Positions 8,241 through 16,823 of a stretch of DNA of 64,000 bases are shown piece after piece; within the stretch, counting starts at the first letter, position 1; every line of letters starts with the position of its first letter. This stretch comes from Pontibacillus sp. HMF3514 (GTDB lineage Bacteria > Bacillota > Bacilli > Bacillales > BH030062). Both the position numbers and the translations under genes were made by a program. The DNA is taken from positions 1,054,001-1,118,000 of the forward strand of contig NZ_CP047393.1 of NCBI RefSeq assembly GCF_009858175.1. The letters run 5' to 3'. Under the pieces are notes generated by a model that was not told the origin of the DNA, searched no databases, and worked only from the letters and a program-made list of their open reading frames with translations.

Positions 8241-9389
8241 GTGAACGAAGCCGTAATTGTAATTGCAAAACGTACAGCTGTCGGAAAAGTTGGTGGCATG
8301 TTTAAAGACGTACCGCCAGAAAAGCTTGTTAGCCCCCTCGTTCATAACATTATCGAAGAAACGAATATCGACCCAAATGAGATTGATGATGTGATCCTCG
8401 GAAATGCAACAGGACCAGGAGGGAACTTGGCACGATTAAGTGCGCTTGAAGCGGGACTTCCGATGTCAATCCCAGGCGTGACCGTTGATCGCCAGTGCGG
8501 ATCTGGATTAGAAGCCATTCAAATGGCCGCCCGATCTATTCAAGCCGGAGCGGGAGAGGTCTATTTAGCTGGAGGTGTAGAAAGCTCTAGCTTAGCGCCA
8601 TGGAAAATCGAGAAACCATCAAATCTCTACCATCCTCAAGGGCCGACACTTTTTACAAGAGCACGATTCTCGCCTGAAGAAATCGGCGACCCAGAAATGG
8701 GAGAAGCAGCAGAGAATGTTGCTGAACACTATGAAATTTCTCGTGAAGCTCAAGATGAGTACGCATTGAGCAGTCATCGAAAAGCGATGAACGCCATCCA
8801 GCAAGGGACGTTTTTAGAAGAAATTGTGTCTGTAAATGGAATGGTAGAAGATGAGTGTGTACGCTGGAATACATCTAAGGAAAAATTAGCAAAGCTTCCT
8901 CCTGTTTTTCGAGAGGGAGGAACTGTTACGGCAGGAAACGCCTGTCCTATTAATGACGGTGCTTCGCTCGTACTCGTCATGTCTAAAGAAAAAGCTCACT
9001 CTCTAGGGTTATCACCAGTGTTAACCTTTAAAGATGCTACATGTGTGGGAGTCGACCCAAATTATTTAGGAGTCGGCCCAATCCCCGCCGTGCAAAAGCT
9101 TTTTCAAAGGCAGAACATTTCAGTAGGCGATTTGGATGTGGTTGAATTTAATGAAGCCTTCGCATCACAAGTCATTGCGTCACTTAAAGGTCTGTCGATT
9201 CCTATAGGAAAAGTGAACCTTTCCGGTGGTGCGTTAGCACTGGGTCATCCATATGGGGCATCAGGGGCGATATTAGTGACACGATTAGCGGCAGAAATGA
9301 AAGCGAAGAAATTAAAACGTGGATTAGCTACACTTGGAATTGGTGGGGGACTAGGATTAGCCGTTCTTTTTGAAGGGACAGACTCGTGA
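8241..9389 (+). CDS. yhfS: thiolase-family acyltransferase (YhfS-like), second catalytic Cys replaced by Gly
   Basis: Thiolase-fold enzyme of 382 residues that makes or breaks beta-ketoacyl-CoA. The nucleophile is Cys86 in D-R-Q-C-G-S-G-L. The N-E-A-F-A and G-H-P-Y-G motifs are present with His336. The family's second catalytic cysteine, in the C-x-G motif 30 residues after that His, is Gly366 here (T-L-G-I-G-G-G-L-G). That Cys normally provides the acid/base, so this enzyme may favour acyl transfer or use water. The GTG at 8241 has GAAGGAG eight bases upstream. It is in the BirA-controlled operon. Confidence 0.85.
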   Translation: MNEAVIVIAKRTAVGKVGGMFKDVPPEKLVSPLVHNIIEETNIDPNEIDDVILGNATGPGGNLARLSALEAGLPMSIPGVTVDRQCGSGLEAIQMAARSIQAGAGEVYLAGGVESSSLAPWKIEKPSNLYHPQGPTLFTRARFSPEEIGDPEMGEAAENVAEHYEISREAQDEYALSSHRKAMNAIQQGTFLEEIVSVNGMVEDECVRWNTSKEKLAKLPPVFREGGTVTAGNACPINDGASLVLVMSKEKAHSLGLSPVLTFKDATCVGVDPNYLGVGPIPAVQKLFQRQNISVGDLDVVEFNEAFASQVIASLKGLSIPIGKVNLSGGALALGHPYGASGAILVTRLAAEMKAKKLKRGLATLGIGGGLGLAVLFEGTDS

Positions 9390-9823
9390 TGGAAAAGTGG
9401 AAAGACGCACAAACCGATCGGATTCCCATAACCATAACAAGAGATGAAGTGAGACGTTTTGCAAAAGGGGTTATTGAGGAGAATCTCATCTATTTTGATG
9501 AGGAGAAAGCAAGAGAGCAAGGGTTTGAAGACCTTCCACTTCCCGTTACTATGCCTGTGACATTCTGGCACTATTTTTCAATCCCTTGGCTCAAAGAAGT
9601 GAGTGAACCTCTTATTCACGGTAAACAAGGTTTTGAATACCATCATCCTTTAATCTGTAACCATACCTATCAAGGTCAACTCATATTAAACGATGTTTAT
9701 GAAAAAACGGGCTCAAAAGGAACGATGATCTTTCTTGAACACACGTTGAATCTTTATTCTCAAGAGGAACTCCATGCTGAAGTGTTCACCACATTGATTT
9801 TGTTTAAGAAGGAGGGGGTTTAA
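9389..9823 (+). CDS. FAS1-like/MaoC N-terminal dehydratase-domain protein
   Basis: A 144-residue single hot-dog protein resembling the MaoC N-terminal (FAS1-type) dehydratase domain: F-D-E-E-K-A-R-E-Q-G-F-E-D-L-P-L-P-V-T-M-P-V-T-F near the start, then H-G-K-Q-G-F-E-Y-H-H-P-L. This half usually pairs with a catalytic MaoC partner to form a 3-hydroxyacyl-thioester dehydratase. The ATG overlaps the thiolase stop in TGATG, so translation is coupled. The next gene is the catalytic partner. Confidence 0.75.
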   Translation: MEKWKDAQTDRIPITITRDEVRRFAKGVIEENLIYFDEEKAREQGFEDLPLPVTMPVTFWHYFSIPWLKEVSEPLIHGKQGFEYHHPLICNHTYQGQLILNDVYEKTGSKGTMIFLEHTLNLYSQEELHAEVFTTLILFKKEGV

Positions 9824-10239
9824 TGAGAGATTTCAAAAAAGGGGACCACTTTCCATCGATAGATATTCCGGAAATCACAGCTGAGCACATATCCAACTAT
9901 GCGGAAGGTTCAGGAGATTATGCCTCTATTCACCTAGACAAAAACGCTGCCCAAGAAGCTGGATTTGATCAACCGATCGCTCACGGTATGTGGTCCATGG
10001 CGCTAGGAGGAAAGCTCGTGGCTAGATGGCTCTCGTCAAACTTTCAAATAACCTCTTACTATGTATCTTTTATAATGCCAGTCATGATTGGCGATTCCCT
10101 TATTGTGCAAGGGCAGATATTAGATGTTGATCAAGGACAAGCAGAGATCAAAGTCAGAGGCATAAATCAACGAGAAGAAACAGTGATAAAAGGAAAAATG
10201 ATCGTGAAAGGGTGGCAAGATGAAAAAGCTTCAGGGTGA
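9823..10239 (+). CDS. MaoC-family enoyl hydratase/dehydratase
   Basis: A 138-residue hot-dog protein with the hydratase-2 signature: Y-A-E-G-S-G-D-Y-A-S-I-H, then L-D-K-N-A-A-Q-E-A-G-F-D-Q-P-I-A-H-G-M-W. The Asp and His of G-D...I-H are the expected catalytic pair. It should interconvert 3-hydroxyacyl and enoyl thioesters, probably as a heterodimer with the preceding half-protein. Its ATG overlaps the previous stop in TAATG. Confidence 0.82.
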   Translation: MRDFKKGDHFPSIDIPEITAEHISNYAEGSGDYASIHLDKNAAQEAGFDQPIAHGMWSMALGGKLVARWLSSNFQITSYYVSFIMPVMIGDSLIVQGQILDVDQGQAEIKVRGINQREETVIKGKMIVKGWQDEKASG

Positions 10240-11017
10240 GGTCGTCATTATAACGGGCTCAACAAAAGGAATTGGCCGAAGCATCGCAAAAGCATTAGCA
10301 GAAGAGGGAGCAGCGGTGGTCGTAAATGGTCGGTCACAAGAAGCGGTTGAAGATGTCATGAATGAGATTGAGTCAAATGGTGGATTTGTTGTGGGGGTGT
10401 CAGGTTCCGTTACAGATGAAAATACGGGGCAAAACCTTGTAGACAAAGCCGTTCAAACGTTTGGACGTGTCACTTGCCTCATAAACAACGCTGGTAACGT
10501 TCGAGATCGCATGTCCTACAAAATGAACGTTGAAGACTTTAAGGACGTTCTGGATGTTCATGTCAATGGAGCGTTTCAGTGCACATTACCCTTCATCCAA
10601 AAACTACGTGAGCAAGGAGAGGGCGGCATGCTTTTAAATATGACATCCTCGGCTGGACTCACAGGAAATATCGGACAGGTCAACTATAGTGCAGCGAAAG
10701 CAGGGTTAGTAGGAATGACCTGGACACTAGCAGCTGAGTTGAAAAAAGACCGCATCCAAGTGAATGCCATTGCACCAGCAGCCCTCACAGATATGACACG
10801 CCCTCACATTGAAAAGGCGGAACAAAAAGCAAAAGAACGAGGGGAGGAGCTAGCATCTTATTGGGAGGTAGGGGCGCCTGAAGATGTCGCTAGGTTTGTG
10901 GTAGACATTTTGGAAGAGCCTAATCTCGAGAAAAGTGGAGAGATCTATTCTGTAAATGGCGATCATAGAGGGGTATGGCACCCACCTCAACATGAGCCTA
11001 TCCCTCGAAATAAATAG
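10220..11017 (+). CDS. 3-oxoacyl-thioester reductase, SDR family (FabG-like)
   Basis: Short-chain dehydrogenase of 265 residues. The NAD(P) motif is T-G-S-T-K-G-I-G, N-N-A-G-N follows, and the active site combines Ser (M-T-S-S-A) with Y-S-A-A-K. With the thiolase and the dehydratase pair it provides the ketoreduction step of a chain-building or chain-degrading acyl-CoA cycle. The ATG lies 20 bp inside the preceding gene. The 3-prime end overlaps a convergent gene by 20 bp and no terminator hairpin separates them. Confidence 0.85.
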   Translation: MKKLQGEVVIITGSTKGIGRSIAKALAEEGAAVVVNGRSQEAVEDVMNEIESNGGFVVGVSGSVTDENTGQNLVDKAVQTFGRVTCLINNAGNVRDRMSYKMNVEDFKDVLDVHVNGAFQCTLPFIQKLREQGEGGMLLNMTSSAGLTGNIGQVNYSAAKAGLVGMTWTLAAELKKDRIQVNAIAPAALTDMTRPHIEKAEQKAKERGEELASYWEVGAPEDVARFVVDILEEPNLEKSGEIYSVNGDHRGVWHPPQHEPIPRNK

Positions 11018-11324
11018 AGTAGTGTCTCGCACAACCTTCATTAAATGTCGACTGACAATTAGGGCATGTGTAGCTGGATTTCAAGTATTCGTTAATTGTT
11101 AATTCATGTTTGCACACTCCACATAAAATGGCCTTTTCATCAAAACGATCACGAGGCCAGCGTTGAATGTCATGATCTGCACACTCTTCGTGGCATTTAT
11201 AGCAAGGGTAATAGGTATCACAGCAATAAAATTTTATAGCAATAATATCCTCTTGTTTATGGTAATGTTCGCAGCGAGTTTCTTGGTCAACAATCTTGCC
11301 TTTAACAGTTACATGTGGTGGCAT
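10998..11324 (-). CDS. CHY zinc-finger protein
   Basis: A 108-residue Cys/His-rich protein with the CHY-type pattern: R-C-E-H-Y-H near the start, F-Y-C-C-D-T-Y-Y-P-C-Y-K-C-H-E-E-C-A-D-H in the middle, then C-G-V-C-K and a closing C-P-N-C knuckle. It should bind several zinc ions. In eukaryotes the domain occurs in ubiquitin ligases and Hot13, while its role in Bacillaceae is not established. The start at 11324 has AAAGAAAGGA upstream; an earlier in-frame ATG has none. Its TAG stop lies inside the 3-prime end of the SDR gene. Confidence 0.82.
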   Translation of the reverse strand: MPPHVTVKGKIVDQETRCEHYHKQEDIIAIKFYCCDTYYPCYKCHEECADHDIQRWPRDRFDEKAILCGVCKHELTINEYLKSSYTCPNCQSTFNEGCARHYSIYFEG

Positions 11325-11483
11325 GAGACTATTCCTTTCTTTAAATAGAGTAGTTGATTTCCATCCTAACATAAAGCGTGTTTTGTGATGAATGGTTTAG
11401 GGTTAGGGGTATCTTGTGTGGCATCTTTCCGTAACATTTGATAGAATAATCCTAACTAAAAATTATTATTTTGGGAGAGTATT

Positions 11484-12314
11484 ATGTCTTCGTCAAAACT
11501 AGACCATTTGCAGCCTATTACAGATTACATCCTTGATCAAAAAGAAGAATTAGTTCATCAATTGCCTTCTCATAAGGAAGAAGGGGAGAGAATCATCAAC
11601 GATTTGATGCCATGGCGTTATCGTTTGATCGAAGTGTATGCCAATTCGATTCTATTAGGACCAGATGCTTCAAGTGAAGAACTGGAAAAATGGGGGCGAA
11701 ATGTCTCTGGAAAATTGGTTGAACTAGGACTACCTTTGGATATTGCCCTTCAAGAAATTAGCCATTATCGAAACCTAATAGGTGATATTATTAAAGAAGA
11801 AGCAAAAGTTCAAGGTTTGTTGCTTGATGATTTTTATTATCTTTTTTCTAAATTTAATCAAGTTGTAGATCGAGCCGTTCACCTAGTTAGTCAATCTTAT
11901 ATGGAAGAATATCAAGATAACATAAAAAAAGCGCAGTATTCGATAAATGAATTGTCTGTACCGCTTGTTAAGATAACAAATGATCTTGGTGTCATTCCAC
12001 TCATTGGAGAAATCGATACGAAACGTGCACAGACATTATTGAATAATGCCTTGGAACAAGGTGATAAACAAAATTTAGAGACCATTGTCATCGATTTATC
12101 AGGTGTGCACGTCATTGATACGATGGTAGCTCACCAGATCTTTAAAGTAATTGATGCTTTAAAAGTGATTGGGATTCGTGCTGTAATCAGTGGGATTCGC
12201 CCTGATATTAGCCAAACAATGACCAATTTAGGGATCAGTATGAAACACGTGGATACATTTAGCAGTCTTCATATAGCCCTGGAACGAGTTGCCCGTTTTA
12301 AGAATAATAATTAA
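11484..12314 (+). CDS. RsbR-family stressosome protein with C-terminal STAS domain
   Basis: A 276-residue paralogue of RsbRA. Residues 1-145 form the helical non-haem-globin-like sensor half and about 155-272 the STAS domain. Both threonines phosphorylated by RsbT in B. subtilis RsbRA have counterparts: T179 in G-E-I-D-T-K-R-A and T213 in V-I-D-T-M-V-A, 34 residues apart as in RsbRA. It should join RsbS and RsbT in the 1.8-MDa stressosome that tunes sigma-B. It stands alone with its own terminator, as accessory RsbR paralogues often do. Confidence 0.88.
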   Translation: MSSSKLDHLQPITDYILDQKEELVHQLPSHKEEGERIINDLMPWRYRLIEVYANSILLGPDASSEELEKWGRNVSGKLVELGLPLDIALQEISHYRNLIGDIIKEEAKVQGLLLDDFYYLFSKFNQVVDRAVHLVSQSYMEEYQDNIKKAQYSINELSVPLVKITNDLGVIPLIGEIDTKRAQTLLNNALEQGDKQNLETIVIDLSGVHVIDTMVAHQIFKVIDALKVIGIRAVISGIRPDISQTMTNLGISMKHVDTFSSLHIALERVARFKNNN

Positions 12315-12324
12315 TGCCTAGAAG

Positions 12325-12356
12325 GCGAGACTCTTTTAATGAAGAGCCTCGCTTTT
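12325..12356 (+). terminator. terminator after the rsbR paralogue
   Basis: GCGAG-A-CTCTT pairs with AAGAG-C-CTCGC around a 6-base loop, followed by TTTTG and further T. It may also serve the convergent amidase gene. Confidence 0.8.
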
Positions 12357-12369
12357 GTTTTTAAAAAAA

Positions 12370-13809
12370 CTACTCCGTCAACTGCGGAGCATGCCAAGTA
12401 ACACTTCTTGTTTGCTCGTAAGCATAACCCAACGTAATCAATTTTGCCTCGTCAAAAGCTGTACTCGTAAGGGTCACTCCAACAGGCTTACCTTCAGAAG
12501 GTGTATAACCAGCAGGAACTGTAATGGAAGGATACCCCGCCATCGCTGGCATAGCTGCTCCTAAGTTATTGGCTGATAACAGAGCATCTAACTGATGTTC
12601 TTCAAGAATCTTATCAATGCCATTCTTTTGGGAATACTCGATATCTGCCAATCGGTCTGAGATGTACTCAGGGTCATTTAAGCGACCACTTTTCTTTTCA
12701 GACATCGTTAATAATTTTTGTCCATATTTAAGTGCGACGCTTTCATTGTTTTCATTATACTGAATCAATTTAGATAGTGTACGGGCATGTGTTTCATCTG
12801 AGCACTTTGACAGATAAGCATTTAAGCCATTCTTAAACTCATGGAACAACACGCTTGAATCACGTTCTTCAGTAGGTAAGCTAACCTCAATGATTTCTGC
12901 ACCTTGAGCCTTCATATCTTCCATAGCTTGTTCTATGAGTGATAATTCCTCTTCATTCAACTCCGATAAAAACTGACGATCGATTCCTATACGAGCTCCT
13001 TGCAAGCCGTCCTGATCGAGAAATGTAGTATAGCCTTTATAGAATTTCCCCTGGCTCATTCCAGTAGCAGGATCTTTTTCATCCAAACCAACAAGTTCCC
13101 CTAACAAAATCGCCGAGTCTGTCACGGTACGAGTGATCGGTCCAGCTGTGTCTTGGCTATGGGCGATTGGAATAATACCTGTTCGGCTAATTAACCCCAC
13201 TGTAGGCTTCAATCCTACAACAGAGTTGCTGCTTGCCGGACTTAAAATAGAACCACTTGTTTCGGTACCAATTGCACCTGCAACAAAACCACAAGCGACA
13301 GAGGCGGCTGAACCTGAACTAGATCCACCGACATCAAACTCTCCAGGTCCATATGGATTCAACACTTGACCACCATGTGAACTGTAGCCATTCGGCATAC
13401 CGATCGTCATAAAGTTAGCCCATTCTGTTAAATTCGCCTTACCTAAAATGACTGCTCCTGCTTCGCGAAGCTTTTTCACAAGAAAAGCATCCTCATCAGC
13501 ATAGTTATGCTCTAAAGCGATGGATCCTGCTGTTGTGTGCATTTTATCTCCAGTATCGATGTTATCTTTTACAACAATAGGAACACCGTGAAGCGGTCCA
13601 CGACGTCCATCGCGCTGACGTTCAACATCCAATGATTCTGCTATATGTAAGGCATCTGGATTCACTTCCAGAATCGAGTTAATGTTGGACCCTGCTTGAT
13701 CATATTTGGCGATACGGTCAAGATACATCATGGTTAGATCTTTAGATGTAACTTCGCCTTTATTTAGGGCAGTTTGAATTTGTTCTATGGTTTGTAACTG
13801 TTCAATCAT
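12370..13809 (-). CDS. amidase-signature family amidohydrolase
   Basis: A 479-residue amidase-signature enzyme that hydrolyses a C-N amide bond of unknown substrate. The Ser-cisSer-Lys triad is visible: Lys in V-V-K-D-N-I-D-T, cis-Ser in G-G-S-S-S-G-S-A, nucleophile Ser in G-T-E-T-S-G-S-I. It is not GatA, because the C-terminal half differs and gatB/gatC are absent. The ATG on the minus strand has AAGGAGGG upstream. A clear paralogue lies at 57188-58678 inside the cassette-like array. Confidence 0.88.
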   Translation of the reverse strand: MIEQLQTIEQIQTALNKGEVTSKDLTMMYLDRIAKYDQAGSNINSILEVNPDALHIAESLDVERQRDGRRGPLHGVPIVVKDNIDTGDKMHTTAGSIALEHNYADEDAFLVKKLREAGAVILGKANLTEWANFMTIGMPNGYSSHGGQVLNPYGPGEFDVGGSSSGSAASVACGFVAGAIGTETSGSILSPASSNSVVGLKPTVGLISRTGIIPIAHSQDTAGPITRTVTDSAILLGELVGLDEKDPATGMSQGKFYKGYTTFLDQDGLQGARIGIDRQFLSELNEEELSLIEQAMEDMKAQGAEIIEVSLPTEERDSSVLFHEFKNGLNAYLSKCSDETHARTLSKLIQYNENNESVALKYGQKLLTMSEKKSGRLNDPEYISDRLADIEYSQKNGIDKILEEHQLDALLSANNLGAAMPAMAGYPSITVPAGYTPSEGKPVGVTLTSTAFDEAKLITLGYAYEQTRSVTWHAPQLTE

Positions 13810-13978
13810 ATGGGAACCCTCCTTAGGATAGTAGTGTGGTAAAGTTTGTTTATTTTAAGTCTATCAAATGTTATATGGAAGCGCATATATCTAGCTTTGG
13901 AAAAAGGTGGGGGATAAATGGAAAAATTATGGTATCATGGACAGAAGGAAGAATTTACATATTTAGAGAGGTTTTTAA

Positions 13979-14479
13979 ATGCTAAAAACAAATATCATTT
14001 CATTGATCATCATGATCGTACTTTTCACAGGATGTGAGAATCAAGCGCCTCCTACGAAACAGATGAATATGTTATTAGACGAAGCGCCACCGGTTTCACT
14101 TATGAGTATAACTCTCATAGATAACAAGAATTTTTCTTCAGAACGATCTCGCACAAGTAAAAAAGAAGATGTGAAGAAATTCATCCATTTAGTAGATAAC
14201 CTGAAAATAAAAAGGGTATCAAAAGGAGCCGAATTAAGATCATTTCTAGATAAATTTGATAAGAAACGCCAAAATAGTAAATCCTTAGAGTTCTTTTTGT
14301 TACATAAGGATTCTTTAGAGGGGCCTAATAACGGTTTTATGATCGAAATCATTAAAGACGGGTCAGGTTGGATTGGAGATTTTGAGGAGAATAAGGGAAA
14401 GAGAATATATAGGATTTCAAACGGCACAGAGGAAACGTATTCTCGACTTTTAGAGTTTTATCAAAAGCAGGGGAATTAA
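13979..14479 (+). CDS. putative lipoprotein
   Basis: A 166-residue protein with a lipoprotein signal ending L-F-T-G-C (Cys at about 19) and a charged mature part. No family is recognised. AGAGAGG precedes the ATG. It is followed without a gap by a second lipoprotein gene, so the pair is probably co-transcribed. Confidence 0.7.
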   Translation: MLKTNIISLIIMIVLFTGCENQAPPTKQMNMLLDEAPPVSLMSITLIDNKNFSSERSRTSKKEDVKKFIHLVDNLKIKRVSKGAELRSFLDKFDKKRQNSKSLEFFLLHKDSLEGPNNGFMIEIIKDGSGWIGDFEENKGKRIYRISNGTEETYSRLLEFYQKQGN

Positions 14480-14522
14480 GGTGTTCACAAATTCTATAAT
14501 TGGGAGGAGGAAGCCCGAATCT

Positions 14523-15062
14523 ATGAAAAAGCAAACGATGTATCTTCTCTTCGTATTCGTGTTTGGTTTAAGTGGATGTAATACAGCAAAGGGTTATTAT
14601 CCCTCACTTGAGGAAGCACTAAGTGTTTATAGTGACGGTGAAGAATCTCTACTATACCAAAATGATAAGAATCAGACCGCTGTGTTCCAGTATAAGAACA
14701 ATGTGGTTATGTGTTTTTATGAAATGGAGAACGGAACATACAAGTTCGAGGAAGGAAACGGAGAGACTAGCTTTTACATAAACAGAGCTGATCCATTTAA
14801 TTATCATTATTTTACTCATCCAGAGACAAATCAATTATATTTCTTTGGGACCGTACAGAAACTTAAGAATGCTGAAAAAATAACAGTAACCTACAGCTAT
14901 ACCTATGAAAATGAACAGGTAAGTGAGCAAAAAGAAGAGAATATTAATGAACATAATATTTTTGTCATTCCTCTTAATAGGGAGTTAACGGAGATCAAAA
15001 ATATATCCTACAAGCTTTATGATACCAATGGAGAAATGATAAAAGAAATTGAAAGAAAGTAG
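14523..15062 (+). CDS. putative lipoprotein
   Basis: A 179-residue protein with a standard signal MKKQT... ending in L-S-G-C. The ATG at 14523 gives a normal short signal peptide, although GGGAGGAGG lies about 12 bases upstream, a little far. An in-frame GTG at 14481 would add 14 residues. The mature part is beta-rich with no known domain. It sits between a lipoprotein gene and a GNAT gene. Confidence 0.65.
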   Translation: MKKQTMYLLFVFVFGLSGCNTAKGYYPSLEEALSVYSDGEESLLYQNDKNQTAVFQYKNNVVMCFYEMENGTYKFEEGNGETSFYINRADPFNYHYFTHPETNQLYFFGTVQKLKNAEKITVTYSYTYENEQVSEQKEENINEHNIFVIPLNRELTEIKNISYKLYDTNGEMIKEIERK

Positions 15063-15071
15063 TGGCGATGA

Positions 15072-15611
15072 GTGAATCCAAAAGAATTTAACATCCATAA
15101 TGTAAGGTACTCGATAAGGGCTGCAAAAGAAGAAGACGCGAACCAGTTATCCCAGCTAAGGTTACAGATCGACGGTGAAACAGAAAACATGGACCGTGAA
15201 AAAGGGGAAGCTTATATTGATGAAGCGGGCTTTAAACAGCTTATCAAAAGTGATAGAGAACATGAGCGTAATTTATTTATATTGGCAGCAGTTGATCATA
15301 ATATTGTAGGTTTTTCGAGATGTGAAGGGGCTTCCCTAAAAAGAACGGCCCATAAAGTGGAATTTGGAGTCTGTGTTTTACAAGATTATTGGGGTTATGG
15401 AATAGGGACTAATCTGTTAAAAGAATCAATTAGCTGGGCAGACGCTAGCGGCATTGAAAAAATCTCATTGAGTGTCCTAGAAACCAATAAATCAGCTATC
15501 AAACTTTATAAAAAATACGGGTTTGAAGTTGAAGGTGTATTGAAGAAAGATAAGCTTTTATCAGATGGAAATTACTATAACACGATTGTGATGGGGCGTA
15601 TTCGTTTATAA
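15072..15611 (+). CDS. GNAT-family N-acetyltransferase
   Basis: A 179-residue acetyl-CoA-dependent acyltransferase. Motif A is visible as D-Y-W-G-Y-G-I-G-T-N-L-L, preceded by the beta-4 strand V-E-F-G-V-C-V, and motif B as E-T-N-K-S-A-I-K-L-Y-K-K-Y-G-F. The acceptor is unknown. The GTG start lies nine bases after the preceding stop with a weak ribosome site; the nearby ATG at 15068 is out of frame and stops at once. Confidence 0.82.
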   Translation: MNPKEFNIHNVRYSIRAAKEEDANQLSQLRLQIDGETENMDREKGEAYIDEAGFKQLIKSDREHERNLFILAAVDHNIVGFSRCEGASLKRTAHKVEFGVCVLQDYWGYGIGTNLLKESISWADASGIEKISLSVLETNKSAIKLYKKYGFEVEGVLKKDKLLSDGNYYNTIVMGRIRL

Positions 15612-15629
15612 ACTGCAAGGAGGAACAAT

Positions 15630-16137
15630 ATGAAACCCTACAGAAAATTCTTTTGTTCATGACTTTAGTTGTACTAGGTGCTTGTAACAATGCTGGGGAA
15701 CCTTCAATAGATAGAGAAAAAACTACTCAAAAGTTGCCTGTAGAAATTAGTGATAAGAGGATCGATAAACATAGATTGGCAGCTAAGTGAGACCTTCGAA
15801 GCTGGAATCTATACTATCAGAGGTGTTCCAAACAAACTAGGATTTATTGATGCTCCTTTCATCGAAAACCAACCTCAAAAATATATGTGGCATTTTTGGG
15901 AGACCTTCCCAAAGGAGACTTAACGGTAGTTGGGATTAAAAAAGGAAGTCAGGATATCGCCCCTGTACTTTTAACAGGGAAGGATTATGTATGGAATTAC
16001 AATGCTCCTGGAGGTCCAAATAATGGGCAGATGCTCATGCGCCTTCCAACATGAAGCTAACAGAAGAGGGGAAATGGGCGTTGCTTGTCTATTTGGGTGA
16101 TGAGTACTTTGGTCAGGTGGTTGTAGAAGTAAAATAA
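15630..16137 (+). pseudogene. frameshifted lipoprotein gene
   Basis: AAGGAGG and an ATG at 15630 open a coding region that continues only by changing frame. After about ten codons the frame shifts to give a signal segment ending V-L-G-A-C-N-N. A second shift near 15785 gives Q-L-S-E-T-F-E-A-G-I-Y-T and K-Y-M-W-H-F-W. Further shifts near 15900 and 16045 lead to Y-L-G-D-E-Y-F-G-Q-V-V-V-E-V-K and a stop at 16137. The W-H-F-W and G-F-I-D motifs recall the DUF4871 lipoproteins of Bacillus, from memory only. Clustered assembly errors are an alternative, but several shifts favour decay. Confidence 0.7.
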
Positions 16138-16157
16138 CAGGAGAAGGGGGGATTCTG

Positions 16158-16349
16158 TTGAAACGCATTATGGTAATGGGAGCTTCAGCTAGAGTAGGGA
16201 AGTCCACTTTTGCAAGAAGGCTAGGTGAAAAATTAGATATCGATGTCTATCATCTTGATACAAACTACGAGTGTTTACTTGTTAAAACAGATCAGCAGAT
16301 CGAGCATTACATACAAGACGTGATGAATTACATAACCGCAGAAAACTAG
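16158..16349 (+). pseudogene. internally deleted P-loop (FlaR-like) kinase gene
   Basis: The 63-residue product begins with a P-loop, V-M-G-A-S-A-R-V-G-K-S-T, and a following L-D-I-D-V-Y-H-L-D-T, as in the topology-modulation/FlaR-type NTPases. It then jumps to a C-terminal-like V-K-T-D-Q-Q-I-E-H-Y-I end. Family members are about 170-180 residues, so roughly 110 central residues, including the LID region, are missing with the frame kept. A full-length relative lies at 33280-33801. It is unlikely to be an active kinase. Confidence 0.65.
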
Positions 16350-16359
16350 GGGGAGTCAG

Positions 16360-16812
16360 ATGAATTATGTACAAGATTTAAGACGTTATGTAGGACATAA
16401 ACCGTTAATCCTTCCAGGAGCCGTCGTCATTATGATGAATGAACACAATCAAATCCTTTTACAACATCGAACAGATGGGGGCTGGGGGTTACCCGGTGGC
16501 CTCATGGAATTGGGAGAAAGCCTTGAGGATACAGCAAGAAGAGAAGTGAAAGAAGAAACGGGACTGAACATTGGAGACCTAACATTATTAGGTGTATTTT
16601 CTGGCGAAGACTATTATTTAAAAGTAGCCAATGGGGATGAGTTATACTCTGTTACGGCAGTTTATGTTTCATATGATATTTCAGGTGAGATTGAAATCGA
16701 TGAAACAGAATCCTTAGAAGTAAAATATTTTAACCTAGATAGCTTACCGAATGATCTTAAAGGGGAGTACAGAGGCTTTATCACTACTTATATCGATGTT
16801 TTGGTGAGATAA
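16360..16812 (+). CDS. Nudix hydrolase
   Basis: A 150-residue Nudix enzyme that cleaves a nucleoside diphosphate linked to another moiety. The Nudix box is intact: G-G-L-M-E-L-G-E-S-L-E-D-T-A-R-R-E-V-K-E followed by E-T-G, with the catalytic R-E-x-x-E-E. It resembles the YjhB/MutT-like group found in Bacillus accessory clusters. GGGGGAG precedes the ATG. It is followed closely by a membrane-protein gene. Confidence 0.88.
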   Translation: MNYVQDLRRYVGHKPLILPGAVVIMMNEHNQILLQHRTDGGWGLPGGLMELGESLEDTARREVKEETGLNIGDLTLLGVFSGEDYYLKVANGDELYSVTAVYVSYDISGEIEIDETESLEVKYFNLDSLPNDLKGEYRGFITTYIDVLVR

Positions 16813-16823
16813 GGAGTAACGTT

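Noticed and set aside
11484-12314. RsbR paralogue lacking its first phospho-threonine
   Set aside because: On closer alignment both threonines (T179 and T213, 34 apart as in RsbRA) are present. The Val first taken for the site belongs to another motif.
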